A DNA stretch of 64,000 nt from Tolypocladium sp. Sup5 PDA-1 (taxonomy: Eukaryota; Ascomycota; Sordariomycetes; Hypocreales; Ophiocordycipitaceae), in the NCBI GenBank assembly GCA_000750105.3, contig JPHH03000068.1:62001-126000 (forward strand), written 5' to 3'. The translations under genes were made by a program, and so were the position numbers. Of this stretch, positions 1 through 10,789 are shown one piece after another. The notes under the pieces were generated by a model. It worked only from the letters and a program-made list of their open reading frames with translations. It searched no databases and was not told where the DNA came from. Within the stretch, counting starts at the first letter, position 1. Each line of letters starts with the position of its first letter.

Positions 1-500
1 CACTCTCTGCCATTTGGCGATTCCAGTCTCAAAGCGCAGGCACATGCCAAGAACAAGTCTCAGGCGTACATCGACAAAGTCGATCTATTCTGCCGGGGCA
101 CAACAACCGCGGAAGATCTTTTAGACGATCTCAATTTCCAGATCGCGGAACCGAGCGACCTACCGGAGCCCATACCCCGGCCACGGAAGAAATTCACCTG
201 CGGAAAAAGTTTGGCAAAGGGAGTTTCGGCGTCGTGACTCATTTCTGGAACGTCAGCGACGGGAGCGAGTTCGCTCTAAAGGAGCCTCCTGCGAAGGCTA
301 TTCGAAAGCAAAAGGTTAACGTTGATGCATGGGTAAAGGAGGCAAGCATCATGGAGCAACTCTCACATGTTCGTATGCGACCTGCCTGTCTGCACCATCG
401 TTCTGATAACCTAGCAGGAACATATCGTGAAACTTTACAAGCACTTCCTTACGCCATACCCCCAGGGAGCAAACGACATTCCGGCCCTCTCCTGAGAATC
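1..500 (+). pseudogene. Truncated Ser/Thr protein kinase relic
   Basis: The start of a eukaryotic protein kinase domain is visible at about 200-370: glycine loop FGKGSFGVV, the FALKEP segment with the ATP-binding lysine, and a helix-C-like EASIMEQLSH. An intron fits at about 370-417 (GT..TAGCAG), after which the reading continues as EHIVKLYKHFL. The upstream part (1-175) is open in another frame (LDDLNFQIAEPSDLPEP), so one base has been gained or lost near 180. About 20 codons after the intron the frame stops. The catalytic loop (HRD), DFG and the whole C-lobe are absent, so no active kinase can be made. The 5' end lies outside the window. The kinase identity is well supported; the subfamily is not. 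Confidence 0.6.
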
Positions 501-523
501 ACGTTGTTGGCAACCAATGGACA

Positions 524-1129
524 GTGCTCTGGCAGCCGCGCTCTTCTGCCGACAACCATTTCAACGTCTCGATTGACACCGGCAGATACATCAGATCAGA
601 CGCCCCACCTCCCGGGTCTCTTCCATCGGCGTCGAGGACGAGCCGAAAGCGGATAGCTGTGACAAAGACATCGCGGTCGTCTTCGTCGTCGGCAGGGCGC
701 CGCACCAAGCGCCGAGACGGTCACAACAGTCAAAGCGTATCCGTTTCTACCCAGCAGCCGGAGTTGGCATACTTTCTAGAGAATTACTCGCAGAATCCTC
801 TCAATTCCCTTTACGTTGAATCTGCTCTAACATCGCGGGAAGGTGAACAGGGGCCGAGCAGTTGGGCAAGCCAATCCTCACACGGTTCGACGCTGCAGAA
901 TCAGCCAAGAGAGGATGCAGAGACCGATCGAGGCTCAAGATTAGGGCCTCCGCAAGATTGGTCTAGCACGCCGTGGAGCCACGGTGATGACTGGCGTTGC
1001 ACGAACGGGGATCCTATCCGGGGAGGCGGCGATTCGGTCTCTACGCGAGAGCTGTGTGCTGATGCTGACGAAGAAATGTTCATAGCAGCAATTCTCCTGC
1101 AAGCAATGGGCCAGGATGCCAGTCAATGA
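524..1129 (+). CDS. Ser-rich hypothetical ORF downstream of kinase relic
   Basis: An open frame of about 200 codons, rich in Ser, Arg, Gln and Asp, with no domain I recognise. It has a basic Ser run (SRSSSSSAGRRTKRR) near its first third and an acidic C-terminus (CADADEEMFIAAILL). It follows the truncated kinase frame directly and could be the displaced low-complexity C-terminal tail of that kinase. The first ATG falls inside what may have been coding sequence, so the start is arbitrary. It could also be a chance ORF. Confidence 0.3.
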   Translation: MLWQPRSSADNHFNVSIDTGRYIRSDAPPPGSLPSASRTSRKRIAVTKTSRSSSSSAGRRTKRRDGHNSQSVSVSTQQPELAYFLENYSQNPLNSLYVESALTSREGEQGPSSWASQSSHGSTLQNQPREDAETDRGSRLGPPQDWSSTPWSHGDDWRCTNGDPIRGGGDSVSTRELCADADEEMFIAAILLQAMGQDASQ

Positions 1130-1157
1130 GGGAATGAGTATGTAGTGCTTCTGTAGG

Positions 1158-1859
1158 GTGTACCGCGTCGTTGAGGAGCACCTAGAGCATCATCTCTTGA
1201 AGTTGGTAGAGAAAGTCGCTTTTGCCGAAGCCATAGGCGCCGTCAGCTACCTCGCGAATGTGCTGATGCCAGTGCTTGTACAGGCCAAAATCCCGACATC
1301 AAGAGGCTATTCGTCAACTCTGCACCGAGTTGGACCAGTCGCAATGGTTGTTCCCCGGTCACTTGCACCCTACCCAGCTTTCCAAGCAGACGAAGGCGGC
1401 AGGAGAGACATTGTCTCCGAGATGCACTTCATTACTCTCACCATCACCAGAGAGCGCTACACTGAGACTAAGAAGATACTTCTGGGAGGCACACATGCCG
1501 CAGATGTTGGGGTAACTCCAACGGCCGAGGTAGCCCCAACCCAGGAAGTCGGGCCCAACGTTGTCCACCAAGATATGAGTGACGACAAAGTCATTATTAT
1601 TCTCGGCGTTTTGCTGAGTTTATTTGTCGTAGCGTTGGGGGTTGCCTACTTCTGTTGCTGGGGAAGGCTGAAGTATAGAAAGGGAAAGCGGTGCGAGCCT
1701 GGTTGAGTTCGGCAGATGCTGTCGTGGCGGAAGGGGTCCTCGAGGTGAGCCTGGTCCTCGAGGTGAGCCTGGCCGGCAAGGTCCACCAGGTACCGGCCCA
1801 CGGGGTCCAGTGCCATTATCTCGGACGCACTTGAGCACCGTATCGGAAAGTGGCCATTC
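1158..1859 (+). pseudogene. Single-pass membrane protein with collagen-like tail, frameshifted
   Basis: The frame from 1158 to 1706 ends in one strong transmembrane helix (VIIILGVLLSLFVVALGVAY) followed by a basic stop-transfer segment (RLKYRKGKR), preceded by a Thr/Pro-rich presumed extracellular stem. After the stop, another frame (about 1719-1858) reads as collagen-type Gly-X-Y triplets: GPRGEPGPRGEPGRQGPPG. The simplest reading is one gene, stem-TM-collagenous tail, broken by a one-base indel near 1685. Collagen-like segments occur in several fungal surface and membrane proteins. The N-terminal part (1158-1330) is not recognised and the true start is unknown. Confidence 0.45.
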
Positions 1860-2547
1860 CTCATAGCTCGCGATGGCAGTATGCGCACGCCACTCTGTGT
1901 TTGCGGACGAGGCGGTATCAGTCAGCACTGCAGCAGGCATTCCGGTTTGTGACCCTATTCTAGCATATCTGTGCCTCGCTAACTGGTGTAGGACTTTCGA
2001 TCTAAGGGGGGCTTGTACGCCAAGGAGAACGTGTTCTGCGACGGTGCCTTGCGAGAGCCGAGAAGGCGACGCGATCTGCTCAAGGCCGCTTTGGCACTCG
2101 CCAAAGAGCAACCGCAGCAATCCCAAGTCGTGGAGTTAAGAGATACCAGAGCAGGGTGCGCTTGCACGAAGTGCAAGGTCAGCAGTCACAAGTTTAGACG
2201 TCGGGAGGACGAATGATTATTCTAGAGACTCCTGCATATTCAGGTGCATGAGAATGACTATACTACTGGGGACGCTCGTTCATCTCCCATCATCGATCAA
2301 ATCAGACTAGGCAAGCTCAGCCAAACTGCGGTGCTGCTGTGTCGGCCGCAACCCTAAAGACTGCGGCAATTTGACACATGATTGAGGAGATCTCCATGCC
2401 TCGGTGACGGCTACGGTGGGGAACTAATAGCTGCAGAGCCGAACGCCGGCGTAGCCAAAACAGGCGTGTCCAGGAGCGATCAAGGCAGACAGCCATCACA
2501 GGGGTAGTAGACAGCCATCACAGGGGTAGACAACCATGGTGGAAGTT
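1860..2547. other. No supported gene
   Basis: Short ORFs only, none with a recognisable product. At about 2488-2535 a phrase of about 21-24 bases (AGACAGCCATCACAGGGGTAG) occurs twice and then partly a third time, leading into the minisatellite. Confidence 0.5.
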
Positions 2548-2680
2548 GGTGTGGTGGAAGAGATGGTGTAGTGGAAGAGATAGTGTGGTGGAAGAGATGG
2601 TGTGGTGGAAGAGATGGTGTGGTGGAAGAGATGGTGTGGTGGAAGAGATGGTGTGGTGGAAGAGATGGTGTGGTGGAAGT
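2548..2680. repeat. 17-bp minisatellite, 7.8 units
   Basis: Seven consecutive 17-base units (consensus GGTGTGGTGGAAGAGAT) start at 2548, 2565, 2582, 2599, 2616, 2633 and 2650, with a partial unit at 2667-2680. Units 2 and 3 each carry one G-to-A change. The strands are strongly purine/pyrimidine biased. As 17 is not a multiple of 3, the reading frame rotates from unit to unit, so it is unlikely to encode a protein repeat. Confidence 0.95.
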
Positions 2681-3385
2681 GGAGAGCGACATGGACACCT
2701 CTGATGGCTGTCTACCCCTGTCGCTGGACCCTGGGCTGCACCGGGTTTGGCTGCGCCAGAGCTGGCGCCGCCAGGGGGCGGTAAGGGGAGCCACAGCTCT
2801 CCCTGACACCCATCTTTTTCCCTCACCATCTCGTTCACTACACCACCTCCCACGACGTGCAGGGACGTCTCGAGCAGCTGCTTTCGACTTCACAGCCTAT
2901 TCTGGACCTAGTTTCGGTGACAGCGCTTGAGGATCTGTTCGCCACCTGACGGCGTTGCAGTGTCCGGCAGCAAATTGCCCAGGACCAGGGCATTGCTGCA
3001 CCGCTGGGATAGGGAAGAAGCCTGAACCGGCTGCTAGTAACGAGGTACCCAGGAGTAAGGGTCTACGAGCAACCCCCCGCGTTTCTCCCCACCCTGCTCC
3101 TCTGAGTTGATTCATTGTGACTGGGCATGCGAAAGTCCGGCGAGCTACGATTACGAGTCGAGACTTCAACAAGCCTACAGGAAGCGCAAAATTTCCAACC
3201 ACCTCGAATCGGACAGCAACAGCATTGCCGGGTCGGATATACCAGCCCAGCTCAAGACGCCCGACGAGGCGGACAATGGCATTGGGGCCCAACTCGATGC
3301 CTTAACGGCGAAAAGTGCCACCTATGCAAGTCGGAATGAGTCAACGATATTGTTTTGGGTTATCTACTTGCAGGCTAAGGCTAAG
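2681..3385. other. No supported gene
   Basis: Overlapping short ORFs on both strands; none shows a domain or a consistent frame. A plus-strand frame at 3107-3397 (about 95 codons) has a compact Cys phrase (EKCHLCKSE) only in another frame, which may be the end of an old transposon gene, but this cannot be supported. Confidence 0.4.
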
Positions 3386-3476
3386 TCTGATATCTAGAAA
3401 CCAATACTCGAGTAGTCTCGGTGAAATCCATATAAGTCCCGCCGTAGTAGCATATTCGCGCCGGCTTCGTCTTTAG
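3386..3476 (+). repeat. 91-bp dispersed repeat, copy 1 (gypsy-linked)
   Basis: This 91-base stretch (TCTGATATCTAGAAAC... to ...CTTCGTCTTTAG) reappears as the reverse complement at 44789-44879, with the same length and only a few substitutions. At the other copy the repeat is contiguous with a Ty3/gypsy integrase-like reading, so this is probably a scrap of the same retroelement. The stop codon of the minus-strand gene next door lies inside this repeat. Confidence 0.85.
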
Positions 3477-4806
3477 AAAAAGGATGGCTTGGTTAGGACA
3501 CGATACTCCACACAGTCCTCGCCGTCAATGTTGATGATGGTACCCTGCGACACGAGCTTTCCCGTAAACGGCCCCGTCGACTTGCGCTCATACTTGACGC
3601 CGTTGTAGATCTTGGCGTCCTCGGCCGCGGCCTTTATGCGGAGAGACTCCTGGCGCGCCCAGACCTTATTCAAGCGCTGCATGTCGTCCGTCTCGTGGAA
3701 CATACGCCGCCCGTTATTCGCCGGCGAGGGCGCCGCAGCAGCAGCGGCCGCGGCGGTAGTGGCAGCATCGGCGGCAGCGCGCTCTCGGTTGATGGCATGG
3801 CGGTCGGCGCGGCCCTGGGCGGCCTCCGCTCGGGCAATCTCGCGACGGGCCAATTCGCTGGTGCGTTCCGCGACGTCGACGCTCTGGACGCGCTGCCCCG
3901 AGCGGATATCGTTCTCGTTAACGGACTGGCGGAGCGAGCGTCCGTCGGGCCGTGGCTCTATTCTGCGTGACTGGCGGAGCTCATGACCGCCGTAGCCGGT
4001 TCTCGAATTCGGCCGGTCCGTGTCCACATCGACAGGAGGGGTGACGCTAAAGGTCGGCACGGCGGCGTTGTTCGGCTGCTTGAAGACGGTGCCGGCCCGA
4101 GTCTGGGCCTCGTAGACGGCCTTTGTCTCGTTGTCGATTCGCTCGGCCTCGACTTCGCCGTAGTCCTTTTGATGCTGTCGAATGCGACAATACTCCTTGA
4201 CTTCCTTCCTGTCGGTTGAGACCCTGGAGATGGTCCTGAAACACCACCTCGTCGTAGGCGATCCAGAGAGCCCCTGAGCCAGATGGAAAGTTGCCGTCCA
4301 CGAAGCGGCCGTCTCTCGTCTCTCGCACTACCTTGAATCGAAACGTGTCGCTCTTTCCTAGGATTCCATACACGGCATGACGATCATCCGGGTTGGCCTC
4401 ACTAGACGGCTTCCAGTATCCCATTAGGATGCGTGTCGGCTGAGTGCCAGGGGAAGTGTCGACGGAGAGGCGGGTTTCGTGGGCCGCTATGGGCTGCGGC
4501 GGAGTCCGTGCAGCGGCGGGTTCTATAGCAGCAGGGGCTTCGCTCGGAGTAGAGTGGATTGCGGCAAAACCGCCGCTCAACTTGCGCCCCTTGAAGTCTG
4601 GACGACTCAGGGCTGCGAGGAACGTCGGGATATCGACACCGTAGGCAATAGCTGGTGCAACCACGAAGTTCTCCAACGCCGGGTTGTTCATGACTCGGCG
4701 GATGGCTTCCTTAACGGACTCTTCCTCAGCCGCCTTGCGCTCTTCCTTGGTGTTCTCATGGAGTGCAAAGGTTCCTTCGGGGGTTGTTAGGGTAAGCAGG
4801 CAAGGC
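3473..4806 (-). pseudogene. Conserved-looking fungal hypothetical protein, frameshifted and 3'-truncated
   Basis: Two adjacent minus-strand frames form one protein. The upstream frame (about 4806-4225) contains EERKAAEEESVKEAIRR, then a compact segment (YWKPSSEANPDDRHAVYGI... and FPSGSGALWIAYDEV). The downstream frame (about 4210-3473) has a charged helix (RIRQHQKDYGEVEAERI), an Ala run (TTAAAAAAAA) and a C-terminal segment rich in short beta-like stretches. They join cleanly if one base is removed near 4213; a short intron is the alternative. A splice acceptor (CACCCTCAG) at about 4807 suggests an upstream exon that I could not find. The stop codon lies inside the 91-bp dispersed repeat, so the original 3' end may have been replaced. 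Function unknown. Confidence 0.5.
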
Positions 4807-5861
4807 TGAGGGTGTGAGGGAGTGCTTCTGACACAGCGCCTCAGAAACGGCCCTGTAGGGGGCGGTGTTGACGATGCAAATGATTCCTGGCCAGTGGTTT
4901 ACCCGCTAGCTCCCCTGGCATTCTGATCCAGACCGTCGCAGACCACGGGGATGGGAATTCAGCCACCAGCCCACCAAAGTCCTGCTTTCCTTCCTATTCC
5001 AATCGGAACCTGACGGCATGTTGGGCGGGAGGTGAAGAGTACGTACTTGTGGGGAAGTAGGTGTAGTGATTGGGTACCGACAGAATGGATCAGCCGTGCC
5101 GTGCCGTGTTGCGGCACGTCGTCATCATGTTTTGATTCTCTGCGGAGAGATCTGCGACATTCCGTTTTTTGATTTCGAAATCTGAGTGGAGAGAATTCGT
5201 AAACTCGGTAAAATAGTTAGACCCCATAATATCTTGAATATTCCCTAGAATGTCAGGGCTCCTCCTGCCAATATATAATGCCAATTGACAATGAATGGAT
5301 CAGCCGTGCGTGCCGTGCGTTCGCGGCTGCATGTCAGAGTCATCATGTTTTGATTGTCTAGGATGGACCCTGCTCTGTGGAGAAAACCACCCTTCGACGC
5401 CACTCAAACCCCTGTCAGCGACCACACCATCAACCGACACACCATCAGCCGACACACCATCAACCACCACACCATCAACACCATCAAAACCATCAGCACC
5501 ACACCCTCCAACCTTTTGCGGGTTTCTTACTCCGTAGAGTAGGTTTTGGAGTTTGCCATAGAACTGCAACAGATACGTATCTGTAATACATTAGCGTTAT
5601 TATACGGTCATATTAACTAAGGCGGCATGCCGAGCTCAAAGCAATGATTGGCTTGTTAAAGTCATATTCGGAGAAACCCTCAAATTTAAACCACCCATTG
5701 AGATCTACCATCATGACGCTGGACCATACTCTTTCCAATCCCCTATTTACCGCCACTCAATCCCACGATCGGCTGAGTTATATCTTTGATGTGTTGCCTA
5801 TTGGCCTCCGCCTACATCTCACTTCACCAATTAGGTATACGGTATATCTTCCTTAGGCAGC
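4807..5861. other. Intergenic with direct repeats and a CAC/ATC-rich satellite
   Basis: No gene recognised. Two imperfect direct copies of a segment beginning GAATGGATCAGCCGTGC and ending GTCATCATGTTTTGATT lie at about 5085-5138 and 5293-5357. At about 5418-5510 an ACACCATCA(A/G)CC-type repeat runs for six or more units. From about 5560 base composition shifts to AT, leading into the Helitron. Confidence 0.5.
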
Positions 5862-5873
5862 AGAAGCTTAAGC

Positions 5874-6560
5874 CTAACTATCATAGGTCAAATCGATGAC
5901 TTCGCGGCCAAGAGCGAGTGGGCATACTGCGATAAGGGACGGCTCTCTACCCCTGCACGTAGGGCACATAGGATATTCTTATCCTTTGCCCTTAGGTATG
6001 CTCTCGTAGTATAGAACCTATCGCTCCTAGCAAGTTTCACAAGCGGCATGGCCTAGTTCACTTAGACCTTAGAAACACGATATAGGTAGGGAAACTTACT
6101 ATAGGACGTGAACTAAATTTCTTCGGAACTATAGTAAATTAGACACTTTTCCCACTCGTATTATATGATTACCTCCGGTAAACGGATAAGGCTAGCGCAG
6201 ATTTCGCACAAAAGCTAAATTATTAGAAGTCAGGAGCGGCTGAATAACGTCGATATAAAAGCTCACATATCCTCTAAGGCGTTTTTTAGGTCCGTCGCAG
6301 AGCGTCTTATAGCATTTGCTACATTATTGCTCGTTAGTAGTAAGGTTAATTAATATTATCGGGGTAATCGTCGAGGCAGTCGTCGGCAGGCTTCCCCGTG
6401 CGGTCCGGGGCAAGGCTACGTTCCTGACTTAAACGGCCGTTGAGCGGCTCCGTGGTGAATCTATTACGCGAGTAGGAATAAGAATATGGAAACGAGGGAA
6501 AGGTTGGAGAGGAAGGGGCATAGCCTTTAATAAGTACTCCAAAGACGATTAGCCAAGGCT
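5874..6560 (-). pseudogene. RING-like/SIM cargo gene, copy A (RIP-dead)
   Basis: Counterpart of the better preserved gene at 52803-53450. The stop codon lies 12 bp inside the element edge. The spacing of the Cys codons, the small intron (GTAAGT donor still present) and the terminal IDLT-type motif can be followed by alignment, but many codons are changed, for example CpA-to-TpA at several positions and added TAG/TAA codons. Not translatable as it stands. Confidence 0.6.
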
Positions 6561-7497
6561 ACTCAAGATGCACATAAACTAATAGCCGCTAGCCGAACGC
6601 CGCCCTAGCTCAGGCATTGTTCTTGGATTAAGGCTCGAGACGAGAATATAGGCGTCCGGGGCAAGGCACGTAAAGTATCTTAACTTCGGTTTAGCGGATA
6701 CCTAGGCATACGGGATAAGCGGCGTCTAGATTACTAGAACGAAGCACTATCTAAAGTTGCGGTTATAGTCCCGTTTTCTAACTTAAATTATAATGCTCCT
6801 AAAGTATCGGCTTATCGAGATTTATAAAGCCGTCGGTAGAGAGAATACTAGAAATTCGTTAACTAGTTAAAGGCCCGTATAATATATAATAGGGTCGGAG
6901 AAGAACGGAATAGTAAATGCTAGTTTTATACAAGCTAACGAAATATTATATAGATTACTTTAACTTCGAGCTCGATTTCGATCCGCACTACGTTAATGAG
7001 CTCCGAAGGGGGCAAGTTATGGCTCCTTAGCCTATATAACTTACGTAGGCTATGGTATGTTATTCCTACACTAGCCCCGCATAGATCTAACCAATAGCCT
7101 GATTTAACTATTTATATAGCGCAGCCTATCGATATAAGTCCCTACGAGAGCCACTTCCGACCTCTACTAAACTTCACGGAGAAGCACGGTATAGATCTTT
7201 GCACGCGCTAAAGTCCGAAAATAATCTAGCCCTAATTTTATGTCAGGCTTACTAGACACTATGAGGGCCGAACCGGTCTGCATATTAGGAGTAAATATTA
7301 GCTAATATTATTCTTATACTAAGCCTTAGAGGCCGCGTATGCGGAGAGGTGTGCGTATAGCGAAAGGGGGTAAGGAGGCGGGGGGTATAGCTAAGATATA
7401 GCGCCTCTAGAAACGGCAGCTATAGGGGGTGCTAGCTAAGATCGCACAAGTGATTCCTAACTAACGGCTTACCGTTTGCGTAGGCTTACATAAATTA

Positions 7498-7621
7498 TAA
7501 TAGCTCGGGTTCCGTGATAGTGCAGCCAATAGGATTACTTAGGTAGGTTCGTTAGGGGCATAGATGCAAACACATGATTGGCTGCGCTCTACGCACTATT
7601 AAAGACAGTTATCTGCAATTA
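7498..7621 (+). repeat. 124-bp segment, inverted relative to copy B
   Basis: This segment (TAATAGCTCGGG... to ...CTGCAATTA) matches the reverse complement of 54955-55078, both exactly 124 bases, while sequence on the right side continues collinearly (AGGGGAAGGCAACCCG). Its ends are imperfect inverted repeats (TAATAGC/TAATTGC), and inside are a perfect 9-bp pair, GCAGCCAAT and ATTGGCTGC. It could be a small MITE-like module or a recombined segment. Confidence 0.85.
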
Positions 7622-7985
7622 TAGGGGAAGGCAACCCGATCGCGGGTTGCGTAACTAGGCCTTGGGGAACGAAGATAGGCGAGTTAAGGGCTTGAAGATC
7701 TAAATGCAATTATAGATGCGTGGCGGATGGCTATGCGACCGACATTTAATAGGGCGGGGTAAGGACTTTTCGCAAGGATAGGGAGGCTTTATACGTAGAT
7801 TTAGCTAGGGTATCCTTGATTTAGGTTCTGCAGCTGCACATATTAGGCCCTGCTACGTGTTTAGAAAGAGCAACGACTAGATTATAGGAAAGATAATATT
7901 AGAATAAGTAGGGAGGACTACTACTAGGGGTTAATATGCGAGTTAAGCTCGTTTACTTTAAAGCTATCTATAAATTGATTTAGTC

Positions 7986-8535
7986 ATAACGACAGTACTA
8001 GTCCGGTTTTAATTCTACTGCGATAGGGGCGCAAGGTAATTAAATTCCATCCACGATATCCCGCAGGAGCTCGTAAGCCACGCTTAATTAGCGGGAAGAA
8101 ATGCTATATACGATGATTTGTTTATGAAAGCCGTGTCGTCTATGCTAAAGGACCGGGAGCAGGCTTGTCGAAACGCGTCTAATGCTTTTTGCGATAACTG
8201 TGGTTCGGCCGCGGTTAATGTGTTATAAAGCCCTATGTCTTGGCTACATAGTGGATGACCTAATTATCGGGGTCTGGGTTAGCGTAGTGTATGAGAAAGG
8301 CGAGTGTGAGATTTAGCTACGATAGGAAATAGGTGATATCATAAGCGAGATAGGATCGGGTCCCTATAAAGGTAGCCTAGGCTACTGTATCGAGATTCTG
8401 GCATATAAAGTATATGGAGAGACGGCAGGATCGAAGCGATGCGGGCGATGCCTAGTTATGGGATATTGTAGTAGGGAGTACTAAAAGAGGGACTGGAAAA
8501 TATATAAGAAGATTTATAGGCGCTATAGTCTATAG
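7986..8535 (+). pseudogene. MYND zinc-finger cargo gene, copy A (RIP-dead)
   Basis: Aligns with the gene at 55475-56008. The start codon ATG has become ATA at 7986-7988, a G-to-A change typical of RIP. Several CAG codons are TAG, and a stretch near 8057-8080 contains a small insertion. The core of the finger is still legible at 8395-8525 (C-G-R-C and YC-S-R spacing). It shows that the MYND gene was in the element before copies A and B diverged. Confidence 0.75.
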
Positions 8536-8673
8536 GCGCAGACTCTGCAAGGCAGTCGGGCTGCTCGCCCTGCGGGACGGAACGAGGGGGATAAAGAGAG
8601 GTATATATATTCTAGAGTATTATAGTCGTTTTTAAGTATAATAATCTATGCTTTTGTTTTCCTTTATGCGTTT

Positions 8674-10080
8674 CTACTTGGTTTCGTAATACTTTTTAAG
8701 GGGTTGACGAATGCGATAAGGTCGAGATAGGTCGGACGTTAAGGCTTTAGATAACCCCGGGTCCGATACGTCTTGTCGAATAGGTAGTAGGTTATCCGAG
8801 TCCGTATTTTCGGGGTCCTCTTGCGAGATAGAGCTATCGGTATCGCATGCGGCAATTACGGTTAAAGGAGTAGGAGATAGTCGGGGTCTCTTTATTAGGG
8901 TTTCGTTAGGGCTAGGGAGTGGCCGCTTTACGGAAGTGCCTAGAGAGGCGGGCGGCATAGATTTAGGTATCGTAGGTGCGGTGCCCTCGGGGTAGCGTTA
9001 GCGTTTTTTAGTAGAAGTAAAGCGCGCTATAGCGTTATCGTATTTAGAGTTACTAGTATTAGGACGCTTCGGCGTTATCGGCAGAATCTATATCGTAGAT
9101 AGTTAATTAAAGCTAGCCTTGTTAAGGAAGGTCTAAGTATCGGGGACGACGACGAAAACGTAGTCCTATTCGAAGGCCGGGGGTTGCCGTATAGTATCGT
9201 GGGCTAAGAGACCCGTAACCTTGCCCGTGTAAGTAAAGGGAGCGCTCGGCTAAAAGTAAGAGTCACGTCTCTCGACTATTTTCTTATAGAGCGATATCTA
9301 GGGGTTAGCATAGATAGGGAAGATAATAAAAACTTAGAACGGATAAAATCCCTTAAAGGGCGTTTTCGCTAGTTTCCCGGGGCAAAGGAACGTCGAGAGC
9401 TGAACGAAGCTATAGTATTTTAGCTACGCCTCGTCGAGAGCAGTGGCTAAGTTATTATATAGAAGGTTACGTCCGGACCCGATTACGGGGCCGGTAAAGG
9501 AGATAATAGGCATAATAGTTAGGTATAAAGGGGACGAGCCTATAAGACGAGGAGCTACTCTAGAGAAATAGTTAAAGGAGCATGCCGCTAGGCAGGTCTA
9601 TGGGAGGACGTACGGTTAGAAGCTATGATCGCGGACGATAAAAGTAGGGATAGTATATTCTACGATATTATTATCGTCCGATTCTAGGCCGTTACGTTAC
9701 TCGAGTTCCTATATTAATACGAAGGGATAAACGCGGCTGACTATGAAAAACCATTGTTCGGACTATTCGGCCGCATCGATCTACTAGTTATATAACGAAA
9801 TGTTTAGGCTAAAAAAAATAGACGACGATGCGTTCCCGGGAGCCGATTAGATTAGCGCGTATTCCGGGGTTAATAGCTATTTAGGAGTAAGTAATTAGAC
9901 TTTAGCAAGAGTCTCGGCGTTAAGGCCTTTAACGCGCTAGTTATCCGGGTAGGCAAACCTAGATAGATAGCTAGGCTAAAGAAACGCTATTATAGATATA
10001 TCACCCCCTGCATTTCTCTAGCTATCGAGAGGTTTGCGTCTAAGGGAGGGGGCGGCCCTATCGTACTAAGAGGCCGATAT
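8674..10080 (-). pseudogene. Unknown 466-residue cargo gene, copy A (RIP-dead)
   Basis: Alignment partner of 56158-57557 in copy B. The last 94 codons (8958-8674) are still open and end in a basic, Pro-rich tail (RIRQPLKKYYETK). Upstream, nonsense codons shared with B (TAG after VVPDT) and private ones occur. At about 9820 copy A has a T run one base longer than B, when the RIP-changed neighbouring base is discounted, and this keeps the SSSIFFSLNISLYN reading in frame. Copy A therefore preserves the frame where B is shifted. Function unknown. Confidence 0.6.
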
Positions 10081-10789
10081 CGTGTAAAGCGGCGAGTTAT
10101 AGTTACGGCCCGTCGAAGTATAAGAAGGGGTTATTAGAGCTTTGGGTTAGTGGTTTTATATAGTATACTATGCCCTCCAGGCTCGGGAAGAGGGTTAATG
10201 TAATACGGGGGGAGAGGTTAGGGCGGGGAAATACTCGATAGTTATGTCTATAAAGATAATATATTATAAGGGGGCGCATGCATGAGTAAGTTAGCGTAAG
10301 GGTTGTGAGTAGCCTCGACCGTATGTTTATAAGGTTATGAGGGATAGGTGTAGACAGAACGTTAACGATAAATAAGGAAGTTCCTTATTGCGTGCGGAGT
10401 TAAAGGCTAAGCAAATGCGGGTGCTAGCGGAAAGGACGGGGAAAAAGAAAGCCTATTGCATTACTTCGCCGAGACTAGTTTTTAGGGCTAGTAATAATCG
10501 TGAAAATAGCGAATGAAAGGGTTAGAATAGAAATATTAGTACTACGTTATAGGAACTTAACTAGGGAGACCGTTAAGAGTTGCATATAGCTCGCTCGTTC
10601 GGAGGGGGGCTAAATAGTAAGTCCGCCGTAGGCAGGACGGAGAAAAGATCGCTATAAGGGCGTAGTATAAGGAAAGGTGTAAAGGTAGATAATATCGTGG
10701 AGTTTTGATATAGGCTAGCAATAGCTTAAAGAAAGATAGTATAAATTACGCTCCTAAACTTTATGGGAAAGTTATTCGACGAGAGTTAT

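Noticed and set aside
3612..3986. Plus-strand ORF of 124 codons over the minus-strand gene at 3473-4806
   Set aside because: Its composition (Arg/Ala/Ser-rich) is what the GC-rich opposite strand gives; the minus strand has the protein-like sequence.
5295..5569. His/Thr- or Val/Asp-rich ORFs on both strands
   Set aside because: They are translations of the ACACCATCA-type satellite, not proteins.
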